A stretch of 64,000 nt of DNA from Hyunsoonleella ulvae (lineage in GTDB: Bacteria; Bacteroidota; Bacteroidia; Flavobacteriales; Flavobacteriaceae), in assembly GCF_016827605.1 (NCBI RefSeq), contig NZ_JAEPJQ010000002.1:186001-250000 (forward strand). Direction: 5' to 3'. Below, in pieces: positions 26,288 through 36,908 of this stretch (positions are counted from its first letter, which is position 1; each line of letters begins with the position of its first letter). The position numbers and the translations under genes are program-made. The notes beneath the pieces are model-generated. The model was given only the letters and a program-made list of their open reading frames with translations, was not told where the DNA came from and did not search any database.

Positions 26288-28537
26288 ATGAAGCATATAT
26301 TGCCGTGTTTGTTTTTGATTGTTTTGGTTTTTACTTGCAAAAATAAAAGTAAAGATTCTTTAAAAAATAGTGCTAAACCAAAATTAACCCATCTGGTAAA
26401 CCCTTTTATTGGAACAGGTGGGCATGGACATACATATCCTGGTGCCACTGTACCGTTTGGTATGTTGCAGGTAAGCCCTGTAAATGGAATATCAGCTTGG
26501 GATTGGTGCTCTGGCTACCATTATACAGATTCGGTAGCCATAGGTTTTAGCCACTTGGCACTAAGCGGAACAGGTATTGGAGATTTGGCTGACATATTGC
26601 TAATGCCCATAAACAAAGAGGTGGACTTGTCTCCCACACCTAAAGAACGAGATAGTCTAAACTATAAATCAAAATACGCTCATAGAAACGAGAACGCTTC
26701 TCCAGGATATTATCAAGTATATTTAGAAGACCATGATATTGATGTTGAATTAACAACTTCTCAGAGAACAGCATACCATAAATATACTTTTAAAGAAGGC
26801 GATAAACAATCGGTGGTCTTAGATTTAGGGTTCTCCATTAATTGGGATAAGCCTACAGAAACTGCGATACATATAGAAGATGCACAAACCATATCTGGCC
26901 ATAGATTTAGCACAGGTTGGGCAAAAAATCAAAAAGTGTTTTTTGTTGCTAAGTTTTCAAAACCTATAAAAAGTTCTAAGCTCTATGCAGATGGATTGCC
27001 AGAGGATTCCAAGTCTATAAAAGGACACAAAACAGCCTCTCAATTGGTTTTTGATAGTCAAAACACAAATCAACTTTTTGTTAAAGTGGCACTGTCTTCA
27101 GTAAGCGTGGAAAATGCTAAGAACAATTTAGATTCTGACGATTTTAACTTTGAAAACACTAAACAAAATGCAGAACATATTTGGGAAGCTTCATTACAAA
27201 ATATAAAGATTGAAACCCCTGTAGATTCCCTAAAAACAATATTCTATACTGCACTATACCACAGCCAATTGGCGCCAGTAACATTTAGTGATAAAAACGG
27301 AGCATTTAGAAAGGAAAATGACAGTATTGTATTGGCTCAGGATTACACAGCCTATTCCACACTTTCCCTATGGGATACTTTTAGGGCAGAACATCCCTTG
27401 CTAACACTTGTTGCTACAGAGAGAGTTTCCGATTTTATAAATTCCATGTTGGCTTACTACCAAACCAATAAAATTTTACCAGTATGGACATTATACGGCA
27501 ACGAAACCAATACCATGACGGGCTATCATTCCATCCCAGTTATCGTAGAAGCTTACCTTAAAGGCATTCGTGGGTTTGATGCCGAAAAAGCATATGAGGC
27601 AATGAAAACCACGATGATGCAGGATGAAAGAGGGTTAAACCACTACAAAACTTATGGCTACATTCCTTATGAGCTATTAGACGAGTCTGTAACCATTACT
27701 TTAGAATATGCCTACAACGACTGGTGTGTAGCACAAATGGCTAAGGCTCTAGGAAAAGACGATGACTATAGTTTCTTCTTAGAACGTTCTAAAGCATACA
27801 CCTATTTATTTGATAAAGACACTGGCTTTATGCGTGGCAAATCTAAAGATGGTAAGTCGTGGAACATGCCTTTCGACCCCAAACATTCAAATCATAGAGA
27901 ACATACAGATTATACAGAAGGTAACGCATGGCAACACAGCTGGTTTGTACCCCATGCAGTGGAAGATTTTATTAAGATGCATGGCAACAATGATATGTTT
28001 TCTACTAGATTAGAACAACTTTTCACAGAAAGCTCAGACATTACAGGGGACAATGTTTCTGTAGATATTTCTGGGCTTATAGGCCAGTATGCACATGGTA
28101 ATGAGCCTAGTCATCATATTGCTTATATGTTTAATAAAGCCAATAAACCATGGCGTACACAATACTGGGTAAACCATATTTTAAACACGCAATATAACAC
28201 AACACCAAATGGTTTAAGCGGTAATGAAGACTGCGGACAAATGAGTGCATGGTATGTGTTTAGTGCCATGGGATTCTATCCTATGAATCCAGCATCAGGT
28301 AACTATGAAATAGGAAGCCCTATTTTCGAGAAAACTACCATTAAATCAAAAGACAATAAAGTATTTATTATTGAAGCTGAAAATGTTTCGAATAAAAACA
28401 TCTATATACAATCAGCAACCTTAAATGATAAAGATTTTAATAGCACAATTATCTCTCACAAACAAATTCTAAACGGAGGCACTTTAAAGTTTAAAATGGG
28501 GCCAGAACCTAATAAATCCTGGGGTGTAAAAAATTGA
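26288..28537 (+). CDS. GH92 alpha-mannosidase, lipoprotein
   Basis: A 749-residue calcium-dependent exo-alpha-mannosidase of family GH92 with a lipobox (VFTC, residue 17). The full family pattern is visible: LVNPFIGTGGHGHTYPGAT and PFGMLQVSP (about 36-66), FSHLALSGTGIGDL, SLWDTFRAEHPL, a LEYAYNDW segment, EGNAWQ with the probable acid Glu544, and GNEDCGQMSAWYVFSAMGFYP with the probable base Asp648. The C-terminal beta-sandwich ends in the usual GGTLKFKMGPEPN block. It is the most canonical GH92 here and probably an alpha-1,2-mannosidase. It heads a nine-gene plus-strand operon. Its gap to the transporter gene is 3 bases. Confidence 0.95.
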   Translation: MKHILPCLFLIVLVFTCKNKSKDSLKNSAKPKLTHLVNPFIGTGGHGHTYPGATVPFGMLQVSPVNGISAWDWCSGYHYTDSVAIGFSHLALSGTGIGDLADILLMPINKEVDLSPTPKERDSLNYKSKYAHRNENASPGYYQVYLEDHDIDVELTTSQRTAYHKYTFKEGDKQSVVLDLGFSINWDKPTETAIHIEDAQTISGHRFSTGWAKNQKVFFVAKFSKPIKSSKLYADGLPEDSKSIKGHKTASQLVFDSQNTNQLFVKVALSSVSVENAKNNLDSDDFNFENTKQNAEHIWEASLQNIKIETPVDSLKTIFYTALYHSQLAPVTFSDKNGAFRKENDSIVLAQDYTAYSTLSLWDTFRAEHPLLTLVATERVSDFINSMLAYYQTNKILPVWTLYGNETNTMTGYHSIPVIVEAYLKGIRGFDAEKAYEAMKTTMMQDERGLNHYKTYGYIPYELLDESVTITLEYAYNDWCVAQMAKALGKDDDYSFFLERSKAYTYLFDKDTGFMRGKSKDGKSWNMPFDPKHSNHREHTDYTEGNAWQHSWFVPHAVEDFIKMHGNNDMFSTRLEQLFTESSDITGDNVSVDISGLIGQYAHGNEPSHHIAYMFNKANKPWRTQYWVNHILNTQYNTTPNGLSGNEDCGQMSAWYVFSAMGFYPMNPASGNYEIGSPIFEKTTIKSKDNKVFIIEAENVSNKNIYIQSATLNDKDFNSTIISHKQILNGGTLKFKMGPEPNKSWGVKN

Positions 28538-28540
28538 TTT

Positions 28541-30418
28541 ATGAACGCTATTGACGTAACAATAATTGGAGTATATATTGTACTAACCTTAAGTGTTGGT
28601 ATTTGGATTTCCAAAAGAGCCTCCAGAGGTTTGGATTCTTATTTTCTAGGAGGAAAAAGCATTAAATGGTACTATTTGGGGCTTAGTAATGGCTCAGGGA
28701 TGTTTGATGTCTCAGGTACTACATGGATGGTAGGCTTACTATTTCTCTACGGAGCAAAAAGTTTCATGATGATGTGGATGTGGCCTATTTTCAACCAAAT
28801 TTTCGTTATGGTATTTCTGGCCGCATGGATAAGACGGTCAAACATTATGACAGGTTCTGAATGGATTTTAACACGTTTTGGAGATGATAAACCCGGTAGG
28901 GTATCTCACCTCATCGTTGCTATATTTGCAATCATATCATCTTTGGGTTTTATTGCCTATTTCTTTGAAGGTGTCGGTAAATTTTTAACCATTATATTGC
29001 CATGGGACCTAACTATAATGCTCAATGGTTCTGTTTTTTTACCCTCGGATCAAAGTTATGCCCTACTAATTATTATTCTTACTACCATTTACACCGTAAA
29101 AGGAGGTATGTTTTCTGTTGTAGCAACCGAGGTGTTACAGTATGGTATAATGGTTTTAGCTGGCTTGTTGATAGCTACATATACTTTTATTTCTATATCA
29201 GATATTCAGCTTGAATCTATCATTTCAAAAGAATGGGGTACAGTATTTTTTGGTTGGGAACTTGATGGTTTTTGGGATGGGAAGTATGAGAAGTTTAATG
29301 ATTTAATAGACACACAAGGTTACAAAATGTTTGGGGCTTTTATTGGGATGTCTTTATTAAAAGGCTTCTTTGCCAGTATTGCTGGACCCACGCCAGGTTA
29401 TGATATGCAACGCATACTCTCCACACGATCCGTTAAAGAGGCGGCTTACATGAGCGGATTTACAAATTTGGTATTATTCATTCCAAGATATTTACTTATT
29501 ACAGGTGTTGTCATTTTAGGATTGGTATTTATAGCACCCGAGATGGCTATATCAAGCACCCTATCGATTAATGATTTAGAGATTATTTTGCCTAAAGTGA
29601 TAAACCATCACGTACCCGTCGGTATAAAAGGTATACTTTTAGCAGGCCTTTTGGCTGCTTTTATGTCTACGTTTTCCGCAGTAGTAAATTCCGCATCTGC
29701 TTACGTCGTAAATGATATTCATAAAAAATATTTTAAACCAAATGCAACGCCTAGATATTATGTACGAGCAAGTCATCTAGCTTCTTTTGGTATTGTTATT
29801 TTGGGTGTAATAATGGGCTTTTTCGCAGACTCCATAAATTCTATAACATTGTGGATTACTAGTGCTCTCTATGCTGGCTATGTTGCGGCCAATCTACTTA
29901 AGTGGATTTGGTGGCGCTTTAATGGCTGGGGCTATTTTTGGGGGATGACAGCTGGACTTTTAATAGCCACGCTACAATTTATTTTAGAGCAAAATCAAGA
30001 TAGCTTTCAAGTTGGCTCGTTTATGCACCAAATAGCAACTCTTCCTGTTATTTACGCTTTTCCGGCAATATTAGGAATCTCCTTAATCGGCTCTTTTTTA
30101 GGTACATTTTTAACACCTCCAACAAATATGGATACCCTTAAAAGTTTCTACACCAATGTAAGGCCGTGGGGTTGGTGGAATCCAGTTTTTAAAACGATTA
30201 AAGAAACTAATCCAATTTTTGAGAAAAATAAAGATTTTCCAATCGATATGTTTAACTGTATCATTGGTATTATTTGGCAATCCAGTATGATATTATTGCC
30301 TATTTACTTTATGGTGCGAGATTACTCTAACATGTTTTGTGTTTTAGTGCTGTTTGTAGTAACTTCTGTGATTTTAAAATTTACTTGGTTAGATAAAGTA
30401 AAGAAGTACAAAAATTAA
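28541..30418 (+). CDS. Sodium:solute symporter family (SSS) transporter
   Basis: A 625-residue inner-membrane protein with more than a dozen hydrophobic segments. Family signs are the N-terminal [39 protein letters not shown] region in order, the [13 protein letters not shown] segment, and [24 protein letters not shown] (Na+-site helix) at about residues 367-390. SSS carriers couple sodium to uptake of sugars or other small solutes. Its place between GH92 and GH130 suggests uptake of mannose or of the Man-GlcNAc core disaccharide that GH130 would need in the cytoplasm. The substrate itself cannot be read from sequence. Confidence 0.9.
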   Translation: MNAIDVTIIGVYIVLTLSVGIWISKRASRGLDSYFLGGKSIKWYYLGLSNGSGMFDVSGTTWMVGLLFLYGAKSFMMMWMWPIFNQIFVMVFLAAWIRRSNIMTGSEWILTRFGDDKPGRVSHLIVAIFAIISSLGFIAYFFEGVGKFLTIILPWDLTIMLNGSVFLPSDQSYALLIIILTTIYTVKGGMFSVVATEVLQYGIMVLAGLLIATYTFISISDIQLESIISKEWGTVFFGWELDGFWDGKYEKFNDLIDTQGYKMFGAFIGMSLLKGFFASIAGPTPGYDMQRILSTRSVKEAAYMSGFTNLVLFIPRYLLITGVVILGLVFIAPEMAISSTLSINDLEIILPKVINHHVPVGIKGILLAGLLAAFMSTFSAVVNSASAYVVNDIHKKYFKPNATPRYYVRASHLASFGIVILGVIMGFFADSINSITLWITSALYAGYVAANLLKWIWWRFNGWGYFWGMTAGLLIATLQFILEQNQDSFQVGSFMHQIATLPVIYAFPAILGISLIGSFLGTFLTPPTNMDTLKSFYTNVRPWGWWNPVFKTIKETNPIFEKNKDFPIDMFNCIIGIIWQSSMILLPIYFMVRDYSNMFCVLVLFVVTSVILKFTWLDKVKKYKN

Positions 30419-30426
30419 TTAAAAAA

Positions 30427-31395
30427 ATGAATGCTATTCCTTGGGAAGAAAGACCGTCAGGGTCCAAAGAGGTCGTTTGGCGTTATAGCCAAAACCCGAT
30501 TATTAATCGTGATGCCATTCCAACATCCAACAGCGTTTTTAATAGTGCCGTAGTGCCGTTTAAAGATGGTTTTGCAGGGGTGTTTAGATGCGATAATAAA
30601 GCTGTGCAAATGAACATTTTTGCTGGCTTTAGTGACGATGGCATCAACTGGAAAATTAATGAGAATCCTATAAATTTTGAAGCACACGACAAAGGACAGA
30701 TACTCGGAGATTACAAATACGACCCCAGAGTGGTATTTTTAGAAGACCGCTACTGGATTACTTGGTGCGAGGGTCACAATGGTCCTACAATAGGTATTGG
30801 CTATACCTTCGATTTTAAGGAATTCTTTCAATGTGAAAGTGCCTTTTTACCTTTCAACAGAAATGGGGTATTGTTACCTCAAAAAATAGATGGAAAATAT
30901 GCTATGATGAGTCGCCCAAGCGATAACGGTCACACCCCTTTTGGAGACATCTATATGAGTTACAGCCCCGATATGAAATACTGGGGAGAACACCGGCACA
31001 TGATGTCTCCCACCTCTTTTAAAGATAGTGCGTGGCAGTGTACAAAAATTGGCGCAGGCTCAGTCCCTTTTTTAACCAATGAGGGCTGGTTAATGTTTTA
31101 TCATGGCGTTATAAATACCTGCAACGGCTTTAGGTATGCCATGGGCTCTGCAATTTTAGATACAGACCAACCGCATATCGTAAAGTACAGAACACAACCC
31201 TATTTGCTCACACCATCTAAAACCTATGAACAAGTAGGCGATGTACCCAATGTTATTTTTCCATGTGCTTCGTTACAAGATTTAGAAAACGATAAAGTAA
31301 CCATTTACTACGGAGGTGCAGACACCGTTGTGGCCATAGCATTTGGTTACATAAGTGAAATATTGGCATTTACAAAAAACAATAGCATCATATAA
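30427..31395 (+). CDS. GH130 beta-1,4-mannoside phosphorylase (Man-GlcNAc type candidate)
   Basis: A 322-residue cytoplasmic five-bladed beta-propeller enzyme. There is no signal peptide. GH130 blocks visible are the first-blade [37 protein letters not shown] (catalytic Asp at about residue 99), [22 protein letters not shown] and [15 protein letters not shown]. Enzymes of this family split beta-mannosides with phosphate to give mannose 1-phosphate. In an N-glycan locus the natural substrate is Man-beta-1,4-GlcNAc left after GH85 and mannosidase action. It precedes the CBM9-like gene by 6 bases. Confidence 0.9.
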   Translation: MNAIPWEERPSGSKEVVWRYSQNPIINRDAIPTSNSVFNSAVVPFKDGFAGVFRCDNKAVQMNIFAGFSDDGINWKINENPINFEAHDKGQILGDYKYDPRVVFLEDRYWITWCEGHNGPTIGIGYTFDFKEFFQCESAFLPFNRNGVLLPQKIDGKYAMMSRPSDNGHTPFGDIYMSYSPDMKYWGEHRHMMSPTSFKDSAWQCTKIGAGSVPFLTNEGWLMFYHGVINTCNGFRYAMGSAILDTDQPHIVKYRTQPYLLTPSKTYEQVGDVPNVIFPCASLQDLENDKVTIYYGGADTVVAIAFGYISEILAFTKNNSII

Positions 31396-31401
31396 AAAAG
31401 A

Positions 31402-32466
31402 ATGAGATTAATAGCATCAATACTTGCTCTTTTGAAAAAAGGCTTATGGAACATAAGTCTTTTTTTTCTTGGGCTACCAATATATAGTTGCGTGCAAAAT
31501 AATATACCCACTACTCCCAAAACATACATAGCAAATTTTGTTGATGAACCCATAAAAATTGATGGTTTCGGGAATGAAACATCTTGGAAAAACGCTCCAT
31601 ATTCCGATATGTTTATTGATATAGAAGGTATTAAAAAACCAAAGTACAACACACAAGTAAAAATGCTTTGGGATACCCATCATATTTACTTTTTTGTTAA
31701 AATGGAAGCCCCTCACGTTTGGGGTAACCTAAAAAAAAGAGATACCATCATTTTTCACAACAATGATTTTGAAATTTTTATTGACCCCGATAACGACAGC
31801 CATAATTATTACGAATTTGAATTTAACGCCCTAAACACCGTTTGGGATTTGTTTTTAACAAAACCATACCGTGATGGTGCATTAACGCTCAACGATTGGG
31901 ATGCCAAGGGTTTAAAATCCGCTGTTTATATTGATGGTACATTAAATAATCCAAATGATACAGACAATGGATGGCGTATTGAAATTGCTATACCACTCAG
32001 TGCTTTTAAAACTTCTTATTTTGAAACTATTGATTTATCAGACACCTTTTGGCGCATCAATTTTTCAAGAGTGCATTGGGATTTTCAACTAGACAACGGA
32101 ACGTACCAAAGAAAAACAAATGAAAAAGGAGAACTTTTGCATGAATACAATTGGGTATGGTCGCCACAAGGCGTTATTGCGATGCATCAACCCGAAACTT
32201 GGGGGTATGTTTATTTTTCAAAAGAAAATAAAAGTTTTACCATTCCTAAAGATGAGCACATCAAGTGGTATTTATCCGAATTACATAATGCTTTAAAACG
32301 CAAAACTATCACTATTGAAGACGTTAGTCAATCAAGGCAAATTCTGAATAAAACGATAACTCCTCACTACGACAATCATAAAACAGGCTATAATATTTGG
32401 GTGGAAAGCCCTTTTTCAAATACAACCATCATTATTAATCAACATGGTAAAATCATGGTAAAATAG
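31402..32466 (+). CDS. CBM9-like carbohydrate-binding lipoprotein
   Basis: A 354-residue lipoprotein (YSC at about residue 32, after a hydrophobic stretch). Residues about 40-265 form a family 9-like carbohydrate-binding domain: DEPIKIDGFGNETSWKNAPYS, VKMLWDTHHIYFFVKMEAPHVW, FEIFIDPDNDSHNYYEFEFNALNTVWD and a WRIEIAIPLSAF strand. No catalytic domain is evident; a C-terminal stretch of about 80 residues ends in a beta strand. It may bind glycans or be an accessory subunit for the GHL10-like protein next to it; both genes overlap closely (8 bases between stop and next ATG). Confidence 0.8.
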   Translation: MRLIASILALLKKGLWNISLFFLGLPIYSCVQNNIPTTPKTYIANFVDEPIKIDGFGNETSWKNAPYSDMFIDIEGIKKPKYNTQVKMLWDTHHIYFFVKMEAPHVWGNLKKRDTIIFHNNDFEIFIDPDNDSHNYYEFEFNALNTVWDLFLTKPYRDGALTLNDWDAKGLKSAVYIDGTLNNPNDTDNGWRIEIAIPLSAFKTSYFETIDLSDTFWRINFSRVHWDFQLDNGTYQRKTNEKGELLHEYNWVWSPQGVIAMHQPETWGYVYFSKENKSFTIPKDEHIKWYLSELHNALKRKTITIEDVSQSRQILNKTITPHYDNHKTGYNIWVESPFSNTTIIINQHGKIMVK

Positions 32467-32474
32467 TGTTCCAT

Positions 32475-33557
32475 ATGAAATCAATATATCAATTACTCAT
32501 CATCATTTTCATAGTAACAGTATCCTGTTCAAAAGAAAAAAAGGACATCAAAATTACTGAGACTGAAATCACACCACCGTTTAAGTATTGGGCTTGGTAT
32601 GGTGCTGCGGCTAATGTTGCAGATAGTATTCACATTAAACAATTCAAAAAATATACAAATTCAGGTATCGATGCCGTACTTATTGATACTAGGGCCGATG
32701 CCGATTATTTATCTAAAATTGCACCGTTAGCCATTAAGGAAGGTTTGGAAGTACACGCGTGGATGTTTACCATGAACAGACCGGGAGACACCACGGCACT
32801 AAAACACCCCGATTGGTATATGGTAAGCCGAAGTGGAAAATCGTGTTTTGACGACCGCCCTTATGTAGACTATTACCAATGGCTATCTCCCAGTCATCCA
32901 GAAGCCCGAAAACATATTTGGAGCTTAGTGGAAGGTTTAGCAAAAGTCGAAGGCATTTCCAGCGTACATCTCGATTATATAAGATATCCTGATGTGTATT
33001 TACCTGTAGGTTTACTTCCTAAATACAATTTAGTACAAAACGAAGAACTTCCCGATTTTGATTTTGATTATTCAGAAGCCTCGGTTAAAAAATTTGAAAA
33101 GCTATTTGGAAAAGACATTACAAAAGCTGAAGTACCAGCCATAGACATAGAATGGAAACAATTCAGGCTTAATGAAATTAAAGCGGTCGTAGATGGCGCT
33201 TATGATATAGCCCATAAACACGGTAAAAACCTAACCTCCGCGGTATTTCCCTATCCTGAAATGGCAGACCACATGGTGCGCCAACGTTGGGATAAATGGA
33301 ATATTGATGCAGTATTACCCATGATTTATAACAATTTTTACAATGAAGGTTTAGATTGGGTAGAATTTGCCACAAAGCAAGGACTTACAGATTTAAAAGC
33401 TAAACAAACCCAATTACATACAGGCCTGTATTTACCTGAAATGACTGATGATGAATTGGCAAAAGCCATTGCCATTGTAAAACAATCAGGAGCTTCAGGA
33501 GTCGCTTTTTTTGATATTCAAGAATCGCATTTTGCAGTAATTAAAGCGTCGCAATAA
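32475..33557 (+). CDS. GHL10/DUF187-like TIM-barrel protein, putative glycoside hydrolase, lipoprotein
   Basis: A 360-residue lipoprotein with lipobox VSC (residue 17). The ATG at 32475 was chosen over an in-frame GTG at 32466 because it begins the signal peptide. The barrel shows the GHL10-type signature: GIDAVLIDTRADADYL, LEVHAWMFTMNRPGD, SSVHLDYIRYPDVYLP with a likely catalytic or binding Asp, LTSAVFPYPEM and DAVLPMIYNNFY. The activity of such proteins is mostly unproven. It lies between a carbohydrate-binding lipoprotein, GH130 and a GH92, so an undescribed cut in the N-glycan core is possible (inference). Confidence 0.72.
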   Translation: MKSIYQLLIIIFIVTVSCSKEKKDIKITETEITPPFKYWAWYGAAANVADSIHIKQFKKYTNSGIDAVLIDTRADADYLSKIAPLAIKEGLEVHAWMFTMNRPGDTTALKHPDWYMVSRSGKSCFDDRPYVDYYQWLSPSHPEARKHIWSLVEGLAKVEGISSVHLDYIRYPDVYLPVGLLPKYNLVQNEELPDFDFDYSEASVKKFEKLFGKDITKAEVPAIDIEWKQFRLNEIKAVVDGAYDIAHKHGKNLTSAVFPYPEMADHMVRQRWDKWNIDAVLPMIYNNFYNEGLDWVEFATKQGLTDLKAKQTQLHTGLYLPEMTDDELAKAIAIVKQSGASGVAFFDIQESHFAVIKASQ

Positions 33558-33566
33558 TACTTATTT

Positions 33567-35849
33567 ATGAATAAGATTTGTATTTACATATTACTATTGA
33601 TTATCACGTTTTCTTGTAAATCTAAAACAGATGTAAAAGAAAACACCAAACCTCTAGTGGATTATGTGAATCCGTTTATTGGAACCGATGGCCCCGGAAA
33701 TACATATCCGGGCGCAAGCGAACCCTTTGGTATGGTGCAATTAAGTCCAGATATAGGTATTCCGGGTTGGGATAGGATTGCGGGCTACTTTTATCAAGAT
33801 TCCATAATCACGGGGTTTTCGCATACGCATTTGTCGGGCACTGGAGCTGGCGATTTATACGATATCCTAGTCATGCCAACCAATAGCAGATTTAATAAGC
33901 GTATTGAGGCGAATAATTTCAAACCCTATTCCACGTTCAGTCATCAAAAAGAAAAAGCATTCCCGGGATATTATACAGTCGATTTGTTGGATTATGGCAT
34001 AAAAGCAGAATTAACAGCCACAAAACGAGTAGGCATCCATCGGTACACCTTTCCCAAAGATGGCGATAGCCAAATACATATCGATTTGGGCTATGCCTTG
34101 AACTGGGATAAACCAGCAGAAACTTATATTGAAAAAGTAAACGATACGACGATTCAAGGCTATCGTATGTCCACAGGCTGGGCAAGAAACCAAAAAGTGT
34201 ATTTTCAAATGCTGTTTTCAAAACCTTTTGATACGCACCACTACTATAAAAACGATACGCTGAAAATTTACCCAATGAAGGGTAATACCAAAATGGTATT
34301 GAAATATCAAACCCTAGAAAATGACCAAATCATCATCAAAACAGGATTGTCTTCTACAAGTTGTGAGGCCGCGGCCCATGCCATAAAAATGGAAACCGTT
34401 GGTTTTGATTTCGATTATCAACAGGAAAAAACCACATTGGTCTGGGAAAATCAACTTCAAAAGATTAAGATTGAAACCCCAGATGAAGACAAAAAAAGCA
34501 TCTTTTATACCATGATGTATCAAAACATGCTGACGCCTAATTTGTTTAGCGATTATGGAGGTACCTATAAAACGGCCAATGATGAAAATGGACAACTAAA
34601 ATCTGGTATAAATCCCATTTCTAAAGCTGAAGGATTTAATAGATATGACACATTCTCCTTATGGGATACCTTTAGGGGCGCACACCCGTTACATACTATT
34701 TTACAGCCAAAACTGGTACCCTATTTCATAAAATCTTTGTTGGCACATTATAAAGAAACTGGCGAATTACCTGTTTGGTCCATGCAAGGCAGTGAAACCG
34801 ATATGATGATTGGTTATCATGCAGTCCCTGTAATTGTTGATGCTTATTTTAAGGGATTTGATTTTGACGCACAACTTGCTTACCAAGCCTGTAAAGAAAG
34901 TGCTATGGTTACTGATAGACAGATTAATGTTTACATGCAAAAAGGCTATATACCCGTTGATAAACACCACGAAAATTGGTCGGTTTCAAAAACCATGGAA
35001 TATGCTTATGATGATTGGTGTATTGCCATGTTTGCACAGTCATTAGGTAAACTTGAAGATTACAACTATTTCATAAGACGCTCTAAAAATTGGCAAAATT
35101 TACACAACGAAACCAATTCTTGGATGCAACCTAAAGATGAAAGGGGCAACTTTATCACACCATTTGTTCCCAAGGAGTACAGCCCCTACTTCTGCGAAAG
35201 CAATGCCTGGCATTATTACTGGTTTGTACCTCATGATGTGGAAACTTTAATTGCAAAAACAGGTGGCAAAGAACGTTTTGAACAAAAACTAGACTCCATG
35301 TTTACCTACTATCCTGAACCTACTGATAAATTACCTTTATTTAGCACAGGCATGATTGGGCAATATGCACATGGCAATGAACCCAGTCATCATGTGGCAT
35401 ACTTATATAATTTTATAGATAAACCATCCAAAGTGCAAAAATATATACGTCAAATTTTAGAAACGCAATACAAAAATGAACCAAATGGACATTGTGGGAA
35501 TGAAGATTGCGGGCAAATGTCGTCGTGGTATATCTTCAACGCTTTAGGATTTTATCCCGTTAATCCCGCCCAAAATGCCTATGCCTTAGGGTCGCCACTT
35601 TTTGATTCTGCTACCATTGTATTGCCAGATAAAAAACAGTTCAAGATTGTAGCAGAAAACAATTCAAAAGATAATATTTATGTGAAATCGATATGGCTTA
35701 ATGGAGAAACCCTTAATAGGAATTACATTACCCACAAAGAGATTTTGGCAGGCGGTACACTTAAATTTGAAATGAGTAATACTCCAAACTTAAGCAAAGT
35801 AGTTGAAAAGCTAAATTCGGCCAAGGTTTATGGTAATTTTCCATATTAA
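33567..35849 (+). CDS. GH92 alpha-mannosidase, lipoprotein
   Basis: A 760-residue GH92 enzyme with a lipobox (FSC, residue 17). The N-terminal block reads YVNPFIGTDGPGNTYPGASEPFGMVQLSP in order over about residues 32-60. SLWDTFRGAHPL, MEYAYDDWCIAMFAQ and FVPHDVE follow. The probable acid Glu544 lies in CESNAWHYYW, where the usual EGNAWQY Gly is Ser. The probable base Asp647 is in GNEDCGQMSSWYIFNALGFYP. The C-terminal GGTLKFEMSNTPN block is intact. It differs from the 26288 enzyme in the active-site loop, which may mean a different linkage (1,3 versus 1,2). It follows the GHL10-like gene by 9 bases. Confidence 0.94.
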   Translation: MNKICIYILLLIITFSCKSKTDVKENTKPLVDYVNPFIGTDGPGNTYPGASEPFGMVQLSPDIGIPGWDRIAGYFYQDSIITGFSHTHLSGTGAGDLYDILVMPTNSRFNKRIEANNFKPYSTFSHQKEKAFPGYYTVDLLDYGIKAELTATKRVGIHRYTFPKDGDSQIHIDLGYALNWDKPAETYIEKVNDTTIQGYRMSTGWARNQKVYFQMLFSKPFDTHHYYKNDTLKIYPMKGNTKMVLKYQTLENDQIIIKTGLSSTSCEAAAHAIKMETVGFDFDYQQEKTTLVWENQLQKIKIETPDEDKKSIFYTMMYQNMLTPNLFSDYGGTYKTANDENGQLKSGINPISKAEGFNRYDTFSLWDTFRGAHPLHTILQPKLVPYFIKSLLAHYKETGELPVWSMQGSETDMMIGYHAVPVIVDAYFKGFDFDAQLAYQACKESAMVTDRQINVYMQKGYIPVDKHHENWSVSKTMEYAYDDWCIAMFAQSLGKLEDYNYFIRRSKNWQNLHNETNSWMQPKDERGNFITPFVPKEYSPYFCESNAWHYYWFVPHDVETLIAKTGGKERFEQKLDSMFTYYPEPTDKLPLFSTGMIGQYAHGNEPSHHVAYLYNFIDKPSKVQKYIRQILETQYKNEPNGHCGNEDCGQMSSWYIFNALGFYPVNPAQNAYALGSPLFDSATIVLPDKKQFKIVAENNSKDNIYVKSIWLNGETLNRNYITHKEILAGGTLKFEMSNTPNLSKVVEKLNSAKVYGNFPY

Positions 35850-35929
35850 TGCATTAAAGTTCCATGTGTAGTCTAATACTTTATAAGTATTTTTACTAAG
35901 CAAAACGTTTAACTAACACATATAGATTT
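35850..35929. promoter_or_regulatory. 80-base gap before mannose-6-phosphate isomerase with an AAACGTTT palindrome
   Basis: The largest gap inside the GH92 operon. It holds AAACGTTT (35903-35910) with a central CG, resembling a weak LacI-type half arrangement, and could contain an internal promoter. No full -7 match was seen. Confidence 0.25.
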
Positions 35930-36904
35930 ATGGATTTATATCCACTAAAATTCACGCCACTTTTTAAATATAGAATATGGGGTGGCGAAAAACTAAAAAC
36001 AGTATTAAACAAAGATTACAAAGAAACCAACGTTGGCGAATCTTGGGAGATTTCGGGTGTAGAAAACGATGAAACTCTAGTGGTCGATGGGGCCTTAAAA
36101 GGTAAAACCCTTGAGCAACTCATCAATACCTTTAAAGGCGATATGGTTGGGAATAATGTGTATCAAAAATTTGGAGATACATTTCCGTTACTTATCAAAT
36201 TTATTGATGCCAAAACTCCGCTATCCATTCAAGTACACCCAAGTAACGACATAGCAAAAGAACGCCATAATTCCTTCGGAAAAAATGAAATGTGGTATGT
36301 TATGGAAGCTGATGATGATGCCGAATTAATTGTTGGTTTTGATAAAGAAATCACGCAAAAAGAATACAAAACGCATTTAGACAACAGCACTATTTTAGAA
36401 GTGATGCATCATGAAAATGTAAATCCAGGCGATACGTTTTATATCCCAACAGGAAGAGTGCATGCCATTGGTGCGGGCGTGATGTTGGCAGAAATCCAGC
36501 AAACTTCTGATATTACTTATAGAATTTATGATTACGACAGGGTTGATTCAAAAACAGGCTCAAAAAGAGAATTACATAACGATTTAGCTGTTGATGTAAT
36601 TGATTATGATGTACTTGATTCTTATAAAACATCATACGATTTAAATAAGAATACGTCAAATACACTAGTACATTCGCCATATTTTAAAACCAACATTATA
36701 GCTATAGATGGCGAAATGTCTATGGATTACAGCAACATAGATTCTTTTGTAATTTACATCTGCGTGGAAGGTAGCCTGAATATCCATTGCAACGGCACTG
36801 ATTACAACCTAAAAACAGGAGAAACCATTTTAGTGCCAGCAAGTTTAAACTCCCTTAAACTACAATCTGAAGATGCAAAAGTACTGGAAGTCTATTATCA
36901 ATAA
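35930..36904 (+). CDS. manA: Class I mannose-6-phosphate isomerase (short form)
   Basis: A 324-residue cytoplasmic isomerase of standard length. It carries the family motifs YRIWGG, WEISG, TPLSIQVHPSNDIAKERHNSFGKNEMWYV (zinc-binding Gln/His and Glu, about residues 96-124) and PTGRVHAIGAGVMLAEIQQTSD. It makes fructose 6-phosphate from mannose 6-phosphate. It is separated from the upstream GH92 by 80 bases and from the next GH92 by 4. It duplicates the reaction of the fused isomerase at 12545-14332, so the two halves of the locus each have their own copy. Confidence 0.93.
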   Translation: MDLYPLKFTPLFKYRIWGGEKLKTVLNKDYKETNVGESWEISGVENDETLVVDGALKGKTLEQLINTFKGDMVGNNVYQKFGDTFPLLIKFIDAKTPLSIQVHPSNDIAKERHNSFGKNEMWYVMEADDDAELIVGFDKEITQKEYKTHLDNSTILEVMHHENVNPGDTFYIPTGRVHAIGAGVMLAEIQQTSDITYRIYDYDRVDSKTGSKRELHNDLAVDVIDYDVLDSYKTSYDLNKNTSNTLVHSPYFKTNIIAIDGEMSMDYSNIDSFVIYICVEGSLNIHCNGTDYNLKTGETILVPASLNSLKLQSEDAKVLEVYYQ

Positions 36905-36908
36905 GATT

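Noticed and set aside
36873-36908. Earlier ATG for the third GH92 of the operon
   Set aside because: It lies in the isomerase gene and would hide the lipoprotein signal that starts at 36909.
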